This document shows positions 25,451-37,299 of a stretch of 64,000 nt of DNA, in pieces. A program made the translations under genes and the position numbers. Source of the stretch: Epichloe hybrida. Lineage: Eukaryota > Ascomycota > Sordariomycetes > Hypocreales > Clavicipitaceae. Positions within the stretch are counted from its first letter, which is position 1. Each line of letters begins with the position of its first letter. Location of the stretch: contig JAFEKR010000004.1 of assembly GCA_019022495.1 (NCBI GenBank), positions 2,294,001-2,358,000 of the forward strand, written 5' to 3'. Under the pieces are notes generated by a model. That model saw only the letters and a list, made by a program, of their open reading frames with translations, made no database searches and had not been told where the DNA came from.

Positions 25451-26193
25451 GCCCTCTAGTTCTATCCCTCTAGTAATATTAGTCTTAAATTAATAAGGCT
25501 AATAAAAATAGGGTAAAAGTGCTATAATTAACACAATAAAGCCTAGAGCTCTGCTTATAAAATAAGCAAGATAAATAGGATAAACAAGATAAATAGGATA
25601 GAATAAACAGGATAAATAGAATAGGATAAATAGGATTAGTAGGATTAATAGGATTAACAGGATAAATAGAGGGAAACAATAAAAAATAATAGAAAAAGCA
25701 TAAAAGAGGGAAAAATAGTAAAAAGAGAGAAAAGCAAGCTATAAAGATAGCGTAAAAGTAAAAATAACTTAATATTTAGAACACTAAGGTATAAAAAGCT
25801 ATAAAGAGAGAAGAGGGGTTATAAAGAGAGTGTAAAAGGAGGTTATATAGGTTAGCTAGCTTAGCTAAGGATTGTTTTTAACATTAGGTTTAAATAAAAT
25901 GCCTTACGGCAATAGATTTAGTTATTTAGTTAGTTTTCTTATAATAGATAATAAGATTAATAATTAACTAAATATCCTAAAGGCCTAAGAGTTAATAGAT
26001 TAATCTCTTAGAAGTCTAATAAGCCTATTGCTAGGATTCTAGTCTATCTTCCTTTAGCACACTCTGTAGTTATGCCTCTTTACTATAATAACCGTTAATT
26101 TAGCATAATAAGGGGTAGTGGCTATAGTATTTATAGAAATGTCTTTTCTTATAATACCTAACTTATCTATAGTTATAGTTAATTACTAATTAG

Positions 26194-26481
26194 TGTTAGT
26201 TACACTAAGGAATGTTACACTAGTGTAAAGAGGTTAAATTTAATAAAGTTAATAATAATAGCTAATAACTAAGAGAGAAGAGAAAAGGGAGAAGGAGAGG
26301 AATCTAGCTAGAAGAGAAAGTAAGTAAAAAGGGGGAAAAGTAAGGCTATAGTATAGTGCTACTGCTAATAAAGCGGGGTAGCTTGCGATACGTCTAATCG
26401 CATTGCGTGTATCCCTTCGGTGGCTCCACTCTTTAGCCACGGTCAGACTATCTATCGTCCGAAGGTCCGAAGGAAGCCACA
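26194..26481 (-). repeat. CopB 5' LTR
   Basis: 288 bp. It keeps more C/G than the 3' LTR (GAAGGTCCGAAGG, GCCACGG), so it is less mutated. The plus-strand right edge GCCACA is followed by the CTTTA duplication. Confidence 0.9.
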
Positions 26482-26705
26482 CTTTATATATCTTATTAAA
26501 ATAATATATAAAGAAAGAATATAATAGAAAATATTTATAATATTTATAATATTTTAATAGATTCTTAATAGTATATTTTAGTTACCCTATATAGCTTAAA
26601 TAAGCTATAGAAATAAGTTTAACTTATTTTTAAAAATAATAGTAAGACTAACTTTTATATAATATACTATACTTATTATAAGAGATTTAATAACTTTAAT
26701 AACCT

Positions 26706-26995
26706 TAATTACTATTATTACTATTATTACTATTATTACTATTATTACTATTATTACTATTATTACTATTATTACTATTATTACTATTATTACTATTATT
26801 ACTATTATTACTATTATTACTATTATTACTATTATTACTATTATTACTATTATTACTATTATTACTATTATTACTATTATTACTATTATTACTATTATTA
26901 CTATTATTACTATTACTATTATTACTATTATTACTATTATTACTATTATTACTATTATTACTATTATTACTATTATTACTATTATTACTATTATC
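26706..26995 (+). repeat. nonamer microsatellite (ATTACTATT)n in hM Z
   Basis: About 30 near-perfect 9-bp units with one 3-bp phase slip near 26910. The same 9-mer on the opposite strand forms the array at 46018-46232 in the inverted hM copy H. In copies B and C only two or three units are present, so the array expands in place. Confidence 0.95.
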
Positions 26996-27206
26996 TTACT
27001 TTTATTATTATTTTAAAAAACATAAAAAAGAAAACATTTTTATTATATAATATTTTTAAAAACCTTAAAATACTAAGTTATTAAAAACTATAGCTTTTAC
27101 TATAGTAATTTAGTTATAATTACTAGTATGTATATTTTATTTATTTATTAGTTATATATATTTTATTAAACTTTAACACTAATAATATTCTAAGTAATAT
27201 TAGTAT

Positions 27207-27336
27207 TTTAAGCTATTTTAAGCTATTTTAAGCTATTCTAAGCTATTCTAAGCTATTATAAGCTATTATAAGCTATCCTAAGCTAGTATAAGCTATCTTA
27301 AGCTAGTATAAGCTAGTATAAGCTAGTATAAGCTAG
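27207..27336 (+). repeat. decamer array (TAAGCTATTx) in hM Z
   Basis: About 13 units of 10 bp with the invariant core AAGCT and variable last three bases. It is the same array type as at 31811, 44983, 51930 and 55810. Confidence 0.92.
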
Positions 27337-27519
27337 CACTAAACACCTATATATAGATATAAGGGGGTTTTTTATCCTAGTTTAGGGTTTTCTCTCTTAA
27401 CTAAGCAGTTAGAATACTAGGGCTAGCTACTTAATTAGCTATCTAGCGTAAAGAATATATATATATATATATATATACCTATATTAAGCTATAAAAAAAT
27501 AAGTTTAACTTATTATAAG

Positions 27520-28085
27520 TTCAAATACTAGGACCCACTTTTAAATAATAAATAGAAATTATAAGAATAGCTATAATAGCTTTAATAACTTTAATTATAA
27601 CTAGGTCAACCTATTTTTAGTAGTTATACTAAGACTCACTTTTAAATCATAAATTATAATAACTATAATAGCTCTAATAACCTAAATTACAATTAGTTTA
27701 ACCTATTTTTAAAAATAATACTAGGACCCACTTTATAATAATATGTTATAATTACTTTAATAACCCTAATAACTCTAGTAACCTTAATTATAATTAGTTA
27801 AATCTATTTTTAGAAAAAGAACTAGGACCTACTTTTAAGTAATATATCATAATTACTATAATAACTCTAATAACCCTAAGCTTAATTATAGTTAGTTTAA
27901 TCTATTTTTAGAAATAATACTAGGACCTAATTTTAAATAATATATCATAATTATTAAATAACTATAATAAATATAATAACCTAATTATAATTAGTTTAAC
28001 CTATCTATAGAAATAATCATAGGACCTACTTTTGAATTATATATTATAATTACTATAAGAACCCTAATAACCCTAATAATATTAA
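27520..28085 (+). repeat. about 110-bp tandem array in hM Z
   Basis: Five to six degenerate units, each with ACTAGGACC-CACTTTT, a run of AATAACYCTAATAACC and TAGTTTAACCTATTTTT. Related units occur at 52720-52990. A shorter, different array of similar design is in the hM-related elements at 43390 and 55440. Confidence 0.8.
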
Positions 28086-28125
28086 GAGCTATATAAGTAA
28101 TATAACTATAAGTAATATTAGTAAT

Positions 28126-28204
28126 ATAAGCTAATATAAGCTAATATAAGCTAGTATAAGCTATTATAAGCTAGTATGAGCTATTATAAGCTATTATAAG
28201 CTAT
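28126..28204 (+). repeat. second decamer array in hM Z
   Basis: Eight units of TAAGCTAnTA downstream of the 110-bp array, then the common hM right part begins (TTTATTAGTAGTTTATTTTA). Confidence 0.88.
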
Positions 28205-28738
28205 TCTTATTAAGTTTATTAGTAGTTTATTTTATATTATTCCTTTAGTTTAAGTTTTCTTTTTGAATAAAAAGTAATAATAATAATTTATAAAAATATA
28301 AAATAATTAAAAGTAATAGTAAATAATGTAATAAGAAGGTTTTTCTTAAAGTTATATTAGTAAAATAAAGTATTTAGTATAATAGTATTATTAAAAAGTT
28401 ATAATATTATATATAGCCCTAGTTATAGTAAAATCTTTAAAATGATATTCTATTCTAAATTACATAACTAATTAGATAAAATAGCTAATAATAAAAGGTT
28501 TCTATTAACTTATTCTCTTTCAATCCTAATAATAATCTTAGCTAATAAAAAGTCCTACTTTTTTTTTACCTAACAATACATTTGTATTGTTTGTAGTTAG
28601 TGTAGTTACTACAAAGGTCTTTATATTATATTATACTTAATATAAAAAATTTTGTATTGTATTTTATTTGTATTATATTGTATTTTGTATTGTATTTAAT
28701 ACAATACAATACAATACACAATGTAGTGCAATACTCTG

Positions 28739-28959
28739 CTAAGGGGATGCTAATTAAAGCATTCTCTATAGAGGAAGAGATCTAATAAGCCACTAAACGC
28801 GAGGATTATTAAGACCTTAAGAGTTAATAATAAGCATCTAAACCTAAGGATTATTAAGGGCAACCACGCAAAGATTGTTAAGACCTAATGCCTACAGACC
28901 TAATGCCTATATGCAATGTTAAACAACGCTTTAAGATAGAAAGCCGCGAGGGGAATAAC
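28739..28959. other. host sequence of hM copy B, left side
   Basis: Moderately GC-containing sequence with AACGCGAGG, CCACGCAAAG and repeated AGACCTAATGCCTA. It ends with GGAATAAC, the target duplicate of hM B, and continues after it at 30847. No coding frame is recognised. Confidence 0.5.
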
Positions 28960-30838
28960 CAGAGTATTGTTTGTAGTGTAGTTAGTGTAGTTTTTAGGAA
29001 AAATTTGTATTTATAATGTAGTTTTTTTTTTCTTATAGTTAATATATTGTAGTTTTTTTTTTTATAGTTAGTATAATGTAGTTTTTTTTTTATAGTGTAA
29101 TATAGTGAAGTTTTTTTTTGCTTATAGTGTAGTGTAGTTAGTGTAGTTACTAACTACACTAACTACAAAAACTACAATGTAGTGTTAGTAAAAAAAAAAG
29201 TAGGCCTTTTTATTATATAATGTTATTATAAGGATTAAAAGAAGGCTAGTTATATAGAAGCTTTTATTATTACCTATTTTACTTAATTAGTTATAGAATT
29301 TATAATATTTACCTTTTTTTAAGGATTTTACTATAACTAAGGTTATTTATAATATTATACCTTTTTAATAATACTATTATACTTATTACTTTATTTTACT
29401 AATATAACTTTAAGAAAAACCTTCTAATTATTTTATTTACTATTATTATTAATTATTTTATATTATTATTATTAATTTAATTAAAAAATACCCTAAACTA
29501 ATATAATTAAATTAAATTAGAAATCTAAATAAATATATAAAAGTTAATAGAACATATACTTAGTACTTTAATATTATTATTAATATAATAAGAACTTAAA
29601 AAAAGCTTAAACTATTTATTTACTATTTAAACTAATTAAATGTTACTTTAAGCTTTATAATTTTAAAGCTTTAAGAAGTTATATATAGTAACTTTATATA
29701 TATTATTACTATAATATATAAAGAAAGAATATAAGAAACTAATATTTATAGTATATTAATAAATAACTAATAGTATTATTTTAATTACCCTATATAGCTT
29801 AATTAAGCTATAAAAAATAAGTTTAACTTATTTTTAAAAATAATACTAGGACTTAGTTTTATATAATATACTATACTTATTATAAAAGGTAGTTAAAGTA
29901 CTAGGACTAGCTATATAATTAGCTATTTAGTAAAAAGAATATATATATACTTATTATAAAAGCTTAAATAACCTTAATTACTATTATTACTATTATTTTA
30001 CTTTTATTATTATTTTAAAAAAATATAAAAGAGAAAACATTTTTATAATATTAATATTTTTAAAAACCTTAAAATACTAAGTTATTAAAAACTATAGCTT
30101 TTACTATAGTAATTTACTTATAATTACTAGTATTTATATTTAAGTTATTTATTTATTATTTATTATTTATTAAACTTTAACACTAATAATATTATAAGTA
30201 ATCTTAGTAATCTTTGTAATCTTAGTAATCTTAGTAATCTTAGTAATACTAGTAATATTAGTAATATTAGTATTATAAGCTATTATAAGCTATTATAAGC
30301 TATTATAAGCTACTTATATTAAGTTTACTAGTAGTTCTTTTTATAGTTTTTTTAAAATAAGTAATAATAATAATTTATAGAAATACAAAATAATTTATAG
30401 AAATAGTAAATAATATAATAAGAAGGGTTTTCCTTAAGTTATATTAGGGAAAAAGAGTATTAAGTTAAATAGTATTATATATAACCTTACTTAGTAATAG
30501 TAAAATTACTAAAATAATATAATATTATAAATTCTATAACTAATTAAATAAAATAGGTAATAATAAAAGCTTTTATATAACTAGTATTCTTTTAAGCCTT
30601 ATAATACTAATAACTAATAAAAAGTCTAATACTATATTTATAGTGTTTATAGTTAGTGTAGTTTAGGAAAAAAAATTTATAGTGTAATGTATTATAGTTT
30701 TTTTTTTTATAGTTAGTGTAGTGTAGTTTTTTTTTCCTTATAGTTAGTATAGTTTATAGTGTAGTGTAGTTTGTAGTGTAGTTACTACACTACACTACAA
30801 ATACTACACTACACTACATGTTTTAGTGCAATACTCTA
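28960..30838 (+). mobile_element. hM copy B: complete hAT-type MITE (1879 bp)
   Basis: Left end CAGAGTATTGTTTGTAGTG, right end GTGCAATACTCTA (last G mutated). Flanked by GGAATAAC at 28952-28959 and GGAATAAC at 30839-30846. An 8-bp duplication and CAGAG termini are diagnostic of hAT transposons. No transposase frame is present. Subterminal regions are packed with TGTAGTGTAGTTAGTGTAG motifs on both sides, plausible transposase binding sites. Short arrays of CTTAGTAAT (30206-30250) and TAAGCTATTA (30268-30312) lie at the position where other copies carry long ones. Confidence 0.95.
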
Positions 30839-30949
30839 GGAATAACACACCGCGAGGTCTATTGCGTACGCACACATCACGGATACGTATATTATGTACT
30901 TATATAGGCTTGTTCTTACCTATTATAGTTAATTTAGACTATTGGAATT

Positions 30950-31118
30950 AAGGAGGCACAAGACCCTTAAGCTCTTTAATCTTAAGACCTTTACCCTTAA
31001 GACCCTTATTAAGGCACAAGACCCTTAAGACCTTAAAACCCTTATTAAGGCATAAGACTCTTAAGACCTTAAGACCCTTGTAAAGGCATGAGACCCTTAC
31101 CCTTAAGACCTTTATTAA
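30950..31118 (+). repeat. irregular minisatellite of CCCTTAAGACC type
   Basis: Repeated blocks of CACAAGACCCTTAAGACC separated by CCCTTATTAAGG, about 30-36 bp per unit, four to five units. Lies in the host sequence to the right of hM B. Confidence 0.75.
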
Positions 31119-31259
31119 CTTAAGCGGAGCTGTAGTTTGGGTTAAAGGCTAGATAATAAGACTAACTAACTAGAAGAACTAATGACTAAGCTAATAAGAG
31201 GCTTGTATCTATTATTAGTATTTACTTATGTTTATTTTAATTTTTATTGCGTTTTTAAG

Positions 31260-31792
31260 CCCCTTTGAACCTGTAGATTAATTTAACCTATGAGGTCAGA
31301 TTTAACCTATAAGGTTAAGTGAAAGGGAGAATTAACTAGACTAGATTAAAGCGACTAGGTTAATTAAAATAACTAAGGCCACAATAGCTAATTAGAGCCA
31401 TGGATTCCTCTAAAGGGATTTACTTATATACACTTTCCTTTAATTTGATTTTTATTATGTTTTTAGGCTTCTTTAGCTATAAAGAAAAGAGAGACTACTA
31501 GTGTAGCTTTCTCTAGACCTTTAGATAATAGTTAGTCTAGCTATAGCTAAAGTGTAGGTTTACTAAAGGAATGCACGCGATGTGATTAGCTGTATTATAG
31601 GCGACCTTACACCGCTTATAGTGGCTTTGCACTACTGCCTTACTTTTCCCCCTTTTTACTTACTTTCTCTCCTAGCTAGATTTCTCTCCTTCTCTCTCTT
31701 CTTAGCTATTATTATTAACTTCATTATTATTATTAAATTTTACCCTTTTGCACTAGTGTAACGTTCCTTAGTGTAACTAACACTAATAATAT
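31260..31792 (+). mobile_element. CopB family 3' end with LTR (truncated)
   Basis: The end of pol and the 3' untranslated part are collinear (inverted) with 12775-12990. A polypurine run AAAGAAAAGAGAG and an LTR at 31502-31792 (TGTAGCTTTC to GTAACTAACA, 291 bp) follow. Everything upstream of about 31260 is missing. The LTR end abuts hM sequence (CTAATAATATTCC), so this element was once inserted in that hM copy. Confidence 0.8.
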
Positions 31793-32696
31793 TCCAAGTA
31801 ATATTAGTATTTTAAGCTATTCTAAGCTATTCTAAGCTATTCTAAGCTATTCTAAGCTATTCTAAGCTATTCTAAGCTATTCTAAGCTATTCTAAGCTAA
31901 CCTAAGCTATTCTAAGCTAGTATAAGCTATTAGAAGCTATTAGAAGCTATTATAAGCTAGTATAAGCTATTTTAAGCTGTTCTAAGCTATTATAAAGTTA
32001 TTATAAGCTAATATAAGCTATTATAAGCTATTATAAGCTAATATAAGCTATCCTAAGCTAGTATAAGCTATCCTAAGCTAGTATAAGCTATCTTAAGCTA
32101 TTAAAAGCTATCTTAAGCTATCTTAAGCTATTATAAGCTAGTATAAGCTAGTATAAGCTAGTATAAGCTATAATAAGCTATAATAAGCTATAATAAGCTA
32201 TTATAAGCTATTGTAAGCTATAATATACTATTATAACCTATTATATGCTATTATAAGCTAATATAAGCTAACATAAGCTAATATAAGCTATTCTAAGCTA
32301 TTCTAAGCTATTCTAAGCTATTCTAAGCTATTCTAAGTTATTCTAAGTTATAATAACTTATAATAAGGTACTTGTAGTAAGCTAATTAGTAGTTTATTTT
32401 ATTTAATTACTTTGGTTTATAGTTTTTTTTAAATAAGTAATAATAATAATTTATAGAAATAGAAAACAATTAATAAAAATAGTAAATAATATAATAAGAA
32501 GGTTTTTCTTTAAGCTATATTAGTAAAATAAAGTATTAAGTATAGTAGTACTATTAAAAAGTTATAATATTATATATAACCCTAGTTATAGTAAAATTAA
32601 TAAAATAGTATAATATCATAAATTATATAACTAATTAGATAAAATAGCTAATAATATAAGGGTTCTATTAACTAATTTTCTATTAATCCTAATAAT
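31793..32696 (+). mobile_element. hM copy F, right part only
   Basis: Starts inside the hM sequence at CTAATAATATTCCAAG directly after the CopB LTR and runs through a long decamer array to AATCCTAATAA. There it is cut by a sequence beginning TTTGTCAAGCGG. Both termini are missing. Confidence 0.8.
31811..32364 (+). repeat. decamer array, about 55 units, in hM F
   Basis: TAAGCTATTC, TAAGCTATTA, TAAGCTAGTA and related 10-mers in long homogeneous runs, which indicates local duplication of variants. A few units are 9 or 11 bp. Confidence 0.95.
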
Positions 32697-34463
32697 TTGT
32701 CAAGCGGAAAACAACACCCCAAAAGACACGATGCTAGCCCACGGTTATAGGTAGCGGTAACGTCTGCTTACGTCAGAAGGGTTAATTAACTTAACAGCAG
32801 CGATTATAATAATAGCTAAATCAGTCTCTATAGATAGAGATAATTTAGATTAAATAGTCTATTAGATTAGAAGTGACTTTTTAGTTAAGTTAGGGAAATA
32901 ATCTTATTAATTTATCTTATTAAGGTAAACACAATAGTAGCTATAGTAGCGCTAGGCATTTAAGTTAAAAATCTAAAGTTAGATATGCGTAAAGAACCTT
33001 AAAAGAATCTAGCTATAGGTGATCTCTTTATAGATTAAATAGTCCCTTTACCTAGATAACTAATATTATTATCCCTTATTATATTATTTATCCCTATAAT
33101 CCCCTATATCCCTTATGCTTATTATCGCAGATACGCGTGTTTATAGGCGCGTGTATTATAGCATATAATACCTCCCTAACTATTTTCCCTTCCTAGCCCC
33201 TAGGAAAGGGAAAATAGTAATAAAAAAGGTAATAACTAAAGTGTTTTTAAGTGTAACTAATAGTAAGGTGCTATGTTTTAAGGGAAGGCATTATTTAATC
33301 TAGCATATATAAGTCTAAAGCTTTTATAAGAAAAACAAAAGGATAAAAAAGAAAAAGAAAAAAAGAGAAGATAGAAAAGAAACCTTCCTAGCTAGAGACC
33401 TAGATTTTTTATTTCCCTAGAGAGCTTTAGTGTCTTTAGCGTTTATAGGTAAGTGGTAGGTAATATTAGTAAGGGAGTGCGTAGCGCGGGTTGCTTTAAA
33501 TCTCACTAGCTTGCTCTCTTTCCCTAATCCTTATGTTAATTAATTAATCCTATAGTATACTTTTTCTCTTACTAGTAAGCTTTAATAATCTCTAGCTATA
33601 TTCTATAGGAAACTAAGCTAGGTAGCACTACTAAAGTATATGTAAATAATATTAGTAATAGTATAACTATTTTTCTTTAAGCTACTTATTTTAACTTAAG
33701 AAAAGGAAGAAGATTAATTATTATAGCTTATCCTATATCTCTAAGGGGGTGGTATATAGTGTTCTTTTTTACTTACTTAACTAGAGTTCTATAGTTATAT
33801 ACCTAGTTCTCCTTAATAACTTTATGGATTTACTATAACCTTAGCTAATCCTTAATATCTATCTAGAATAACTTATTAGTTACTGCTTACTATTATTAAA
33901 GAGTTTAGTCTATAATACTATATACTTATCCTTACTTACCTTACTAGAGTGCCTTAAGTTTTATAGCTAGAGACTATAGTATCTCTTTATATCTAGTTAA
34001 AGATAATAGTCCTAATAAGGACTCTTATAATACCTAGGAACTTACCCTTTTACTTAATCTTTACTCCTTAGTTTCCTATTAATACTTATTATCTATATCC
34101 TATTATATTTACCTTTCCTATTCTTATAATATCTCTTAAATACTAATATTAAAGACTTTAGAATCCTTAGTAAAGGTGCGTGTAATAGGCTACTAATAAT
34201 CCTAGATATAAAGTTTATTACTTTACGCTATCTTAGTATACTATTTAATTAGTTAGTTCTTATTACTAACTTTATTCTCCTAGGCTATAATTACTACACT
34301 AATAGGTAGACCTTCACTAATTATTTAGGTTATAAAATAGGGTAGCTAGCGCTTTATTATGTCATATATTAGGTATTAGAGGTTAAAGTCCTTCTAGTAG
34401 GATAACTCCCTAGGTAACTAGTCTCTAACTCCTAATTTATTTGTAGCTATATCTTATAGGACT
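32697..34463. other. RIP-degraded sequence, probably transposon-derived, unassigned
   Basis: Begins TTGTCAAGCGGAAAACAACA, similar to the reverse complement of the LTR-g ends at 35193 and 50867, which suggests a divergent minus-strand relative. The remainder shows no domain that I can read. It contains a purine-rich run at about 33338-33380 and a hairpin (separate entry), and ends at the GGACT target site of CopC. The same sequence continues at 42324. Confidence 0.4.
33180..33217. repeat. 17/18-bp inverted repeat (hairpin)
   Basis: CTATTTTCCCTTCCTAG, loop CCC, then CTAGGAAAGGGAAAATAG. The arms pair fully except for one extra base. It survived in an otherwise heavily mutated region. Terminator, element end or mere palindrome cannot be told apart. 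Confidence 0.8.
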
Positions 34464-34695
34464 TGTTAGGGAGAGCTCCCTTGAAGCATAGGTTGTATGA
34501 GGGCAGCGCGCATTGACAGGGATAAAACGCGAGGTTAGATATTAGTGAATACAATGTATTAGAAGTACCTCCGTAAACTAGTTGTTACTATAGCGTACTA
34601 TGTACCTTTTAGGTATAAAAGTTAGGTGCTATTTACACCTCTAATTAACTGAAATTAAACGCTTTTTATTATCTATTTACACCCTTACCTTAATA
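34464..34695 (+). repeat. CopC 5' LTR
   Basis: 232 bp, with the inverted repeat GGGAGAGCTCCC at its start. It is followed by GTTATAAGCCT, a mutated form of the methionine-tRNA anticodon-arm primer site seen in CopA. Confidence 0.9.
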
Positions 34696-34750
34696 GTTAT
34701 AAGCCTAGGAGGCTTTTATTGCCATTTTTGTTAATTATTATTAAAGATAT

Positions 34751-35193
34751 TGTGTGGCTAGAATTGTGACCTCTCGAGACCTCTCTCACAAGACCACAGG
34801 CCTCTAGACCTCGGCATCGTCGGATCTATCAGCATCGCCGGATCAATCGGATCCCTAGTCATGTGACTATCTAGCTAGATAAAATCCCTAGATTCCCTCC
34901 CCTTTCATAGAAAATTAACTCTCCCCTTTTGTGCGGTTACTACGGTATATGCTCTAGGTTTATTTAATTAATAAGATAACCAGATATTGAAAAAAGACCT
35001 CAGCAGCTTGGATCCTCGCGATGGATCGCAAATATCGCAGACCTAGATCCCGTTATCTAGGTTCCGGCTTTGATATCGTTGAATTCGTTAGTATCGTTAG
35101 CATCGTCAATATCATCATTTTTATCGTCATCATTAGCTTTGTCATCGAGACTGTCTTTTCCGTCGTTTTAGGGTGTTGTTTTTCCCCTGACAA
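34751..35193 (+). repeat. solo LTR, family LTR-g, in CopC leader
   Basis: 443 bp, TGTGTGGCTAGAATTGTG to CCCTGACAA, with a TAGATAAAATCCC element near 34878 and repeated ATCGTTAG-type triplets near the end. It is much less mutated than its surroundings. Flanks GATAT/AATAT. Collinear with 50391-50867. Confidence 0.82.
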
Positions 35194-35238
35194 AATATAA
35201 GCTCTGTTAAATATTATTAATTAACGCTTACCTATATC

Positions 35239-37205
35239 CAGAGTATTGTTTGTAGTGTAGTTAGTGTAGTTTTTAGGAAAAATTTGTATTTATAATGTAG
35301 TTTTTTTTTTCTTATAGTTAGTGTAATGTAGTTTTTTTTTTTTTGTAGTGTAGTGTATTATAGTTTTTTTTTTTTTATAGTTAGTGTAGTGTAGTTTTTT
35401 TTTACTTATATTGTAGTGTAGTTAGTGTAGTTACTAATTACACTAACTACAAAAACTACAATGTAGTGTTAGTAAAAAAAAAAGTAAGCCTTTTTATTAT
35501 ATAATGTTATTATAAGGATTAAAAGAAAGCTAGTTATATAGAAGCTTTTATTATTACCTATTTTACTTAATTAGTTATAGAATTTATAATATTTACTTTT
35601 TTTTAAGAATTTTACTATAACTAGGGTTATTTATAATATTATACCTTTTTAATAAAACTATTATACTTATTACTTTATTTTACTAATATAACTTTAAGAA
35701 AAACCTTCTAATTATTTTATTTACTATTATTATTAATTATTTTATATTTTTATTATTAATTTAATTAAAAAATACCCTAAACTAATATAATTAAATTAAA
35801 TTAGAAATCTAAATAAATATATAAAAGTTAATAGAATATATACTTAGTACTTTAATATTATTATTAATATAATAAGAACTTAAAAAAGCTTAAGCTATTT
35901 ATTTACTATTTAAACTAATTAAATATTACTTTAAGCTTTATAATTCTAAAGCTTTAAGAAGTTATATATAGTAACTTTATATATCTTATTATAATAATAC
36001 ATAAAGAAAGAATATAATAGACTAATATTTATAATTTATTAATAGATAACTAATAGTATGATTTTAATTACCCTATATAGCTTAAATAAGCTATAAAAAT
36101 AAGTTTAACTTGTTTTTAAAAATAATACTAGGACTTAGTTTTATATAATATATTATACTTATTATAAAAGCTTTAATAACTTTTATAACCTTAATTACTA
36201 TTATTACTATAATTACTATTATTTTATATTTATTATTATTTTAAAAAAACACAAAAGAGAAAATATTTTTATAATATTAATATTTTTAAAAACCTTAAAA
36301 TACTAAGTTATTAAAAACTATAGCTTTTACTATAGTAATTTACTTATAATTACTAGTATTTATATTTAAGTTATTTATTTTCTATTTATTTATTATTAAA
36401 CTTTAACACTAATAATATTATAAGTAATCTTAGTAATCTTAGTAATCTTAGTAATCTTAGTAATCTTAGTAATCTTAGTAATCTTAGTAATCTTAGTAAT
36501 CTTAGTAATCTTAGTAATCTTAGTAATCTTAGTAATCTTAGTAATCTTAGTAATACTAGTAATATTAGTAATATTAGTATTATAAGCTATTATAAGCTAT
36601 TATAAGCTATAATAAGATATAATAAGCTATTATAAGCTATAATAAGATATAATAAGCTACTTATATTAAGTTTACTAGTAGTTTTTTTTATAGTTTTTTT
36701 AAAATAAGTAATAATAATAATTTATAGAAATATCAAATAATTTATAGAAATAGTAAATAATATAATAAGAAGGTTTTTCTTTAAGTTATATTAGGGAAAT
36801 AAAGTATTAAGTTAAATAGTATTATTAAAAAAGTATAATATTATATATAACCTTACTTAGTTATAATAAAATTATAAAAATAATATAATATTATAAATTC
36901 TATAACTAATTTAATAAAATAGGTAATAATAAAAGCTTTTATATAACTAGCTTTCTTTTAACCTTATAAATACTAATAACTAATAAAAAGTCTAATACTA
37001 CATTTGTAGTGTTTGTAGTTAGTGTAGTTAAGGAAAAAGAATTTGTAGTGTAATGTATTATAGTTTTTTTTTTTTATAGTTAGTGTAATATAGTTTTTTT
37101 TTCCTTATAGTTAGTGTAGTTTATAGTGTAATGTAGTTTATAGTGTAGTTACTACACTATACTACAAATACTACACTACACTACACGTTTTAGTGCAATA
37201 CTCTG
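35239..37205 (+). mobile_element. hM copy C: complete hAT-type MITE (1967 bp)
   Basis: CAGAGTATTGTTTGTAGTG to GTGCAATACTCTG, flanked by CCTATATC at 35231-35238 and CCTATATC at 37206-37213. Very similar to copy B throughout, but with an expanded CTTAGTAAT array. It lies in the untranslated leader of CopC, so it is younger than CopC. Confidence 0.96.
36424..36555 (+). repeat. nonamer array (CTTAGTAAT)n in hM C
   Basis: About 14 near-perfect units; copy B has about five at the same place. It is followed at 36570-36662 by about nine decamer units (TAAGCTATTA/TAAGATATAA). Confidence 0.95.
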
Positions 37206-37299
37206 CCTATATCATAAGATAATCGCCCTCTATTATATTAATTAGTTAAAACCCTTGTCCTACGCTCCAGTTAACTAATACGTTCCCCTTTATAATATC

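Larger units (their letters stand above)
12487..26481 (-). mobile_element. CopB Copia retrotransposon, complete but split by CopA
   Basis: Two 288-bp LTRs (12487-12774 and 26194-26481) in minus orientation, both TGT...ACA, are flanked by the 5-bp duplication CTTTA at 12482-12486 and 26482-26486. Without the CopA insertion and its duplication the element is about 6.84 kb. The leader and gag lie at high coordinates, while RT and RNase H lie at low coordinates. The leader (about 25480-26190) matches the plus-strand partial copy that begins at 53413. A polypurine stretch (AAGAAAAGAGAGAG on the minus strand) precedes the 3' LTR near 12780. Confidence 0.92.
26487..28738 (+). mobile_element. hM copy Z, right arm
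   Basis: Resumes the hM sequence after CopB and ends GTGCAATACTCTG. With the left arm the element is about 2.93 kb, the longest in the window. It holds four tandem arrays (listed separately). An 8-bp duplication could not be matched at its two outer ends, so one flank may be rearranged. Confidence 0.82.

Noticed and set aside
34751..35193. DNA transposon with TTGT(G/C)-type inverted ends
   Set aside because: Only a few terminal bases pair, and TGT...ACA(A) ends with about 5-bp duplications fit a solo LTR better.
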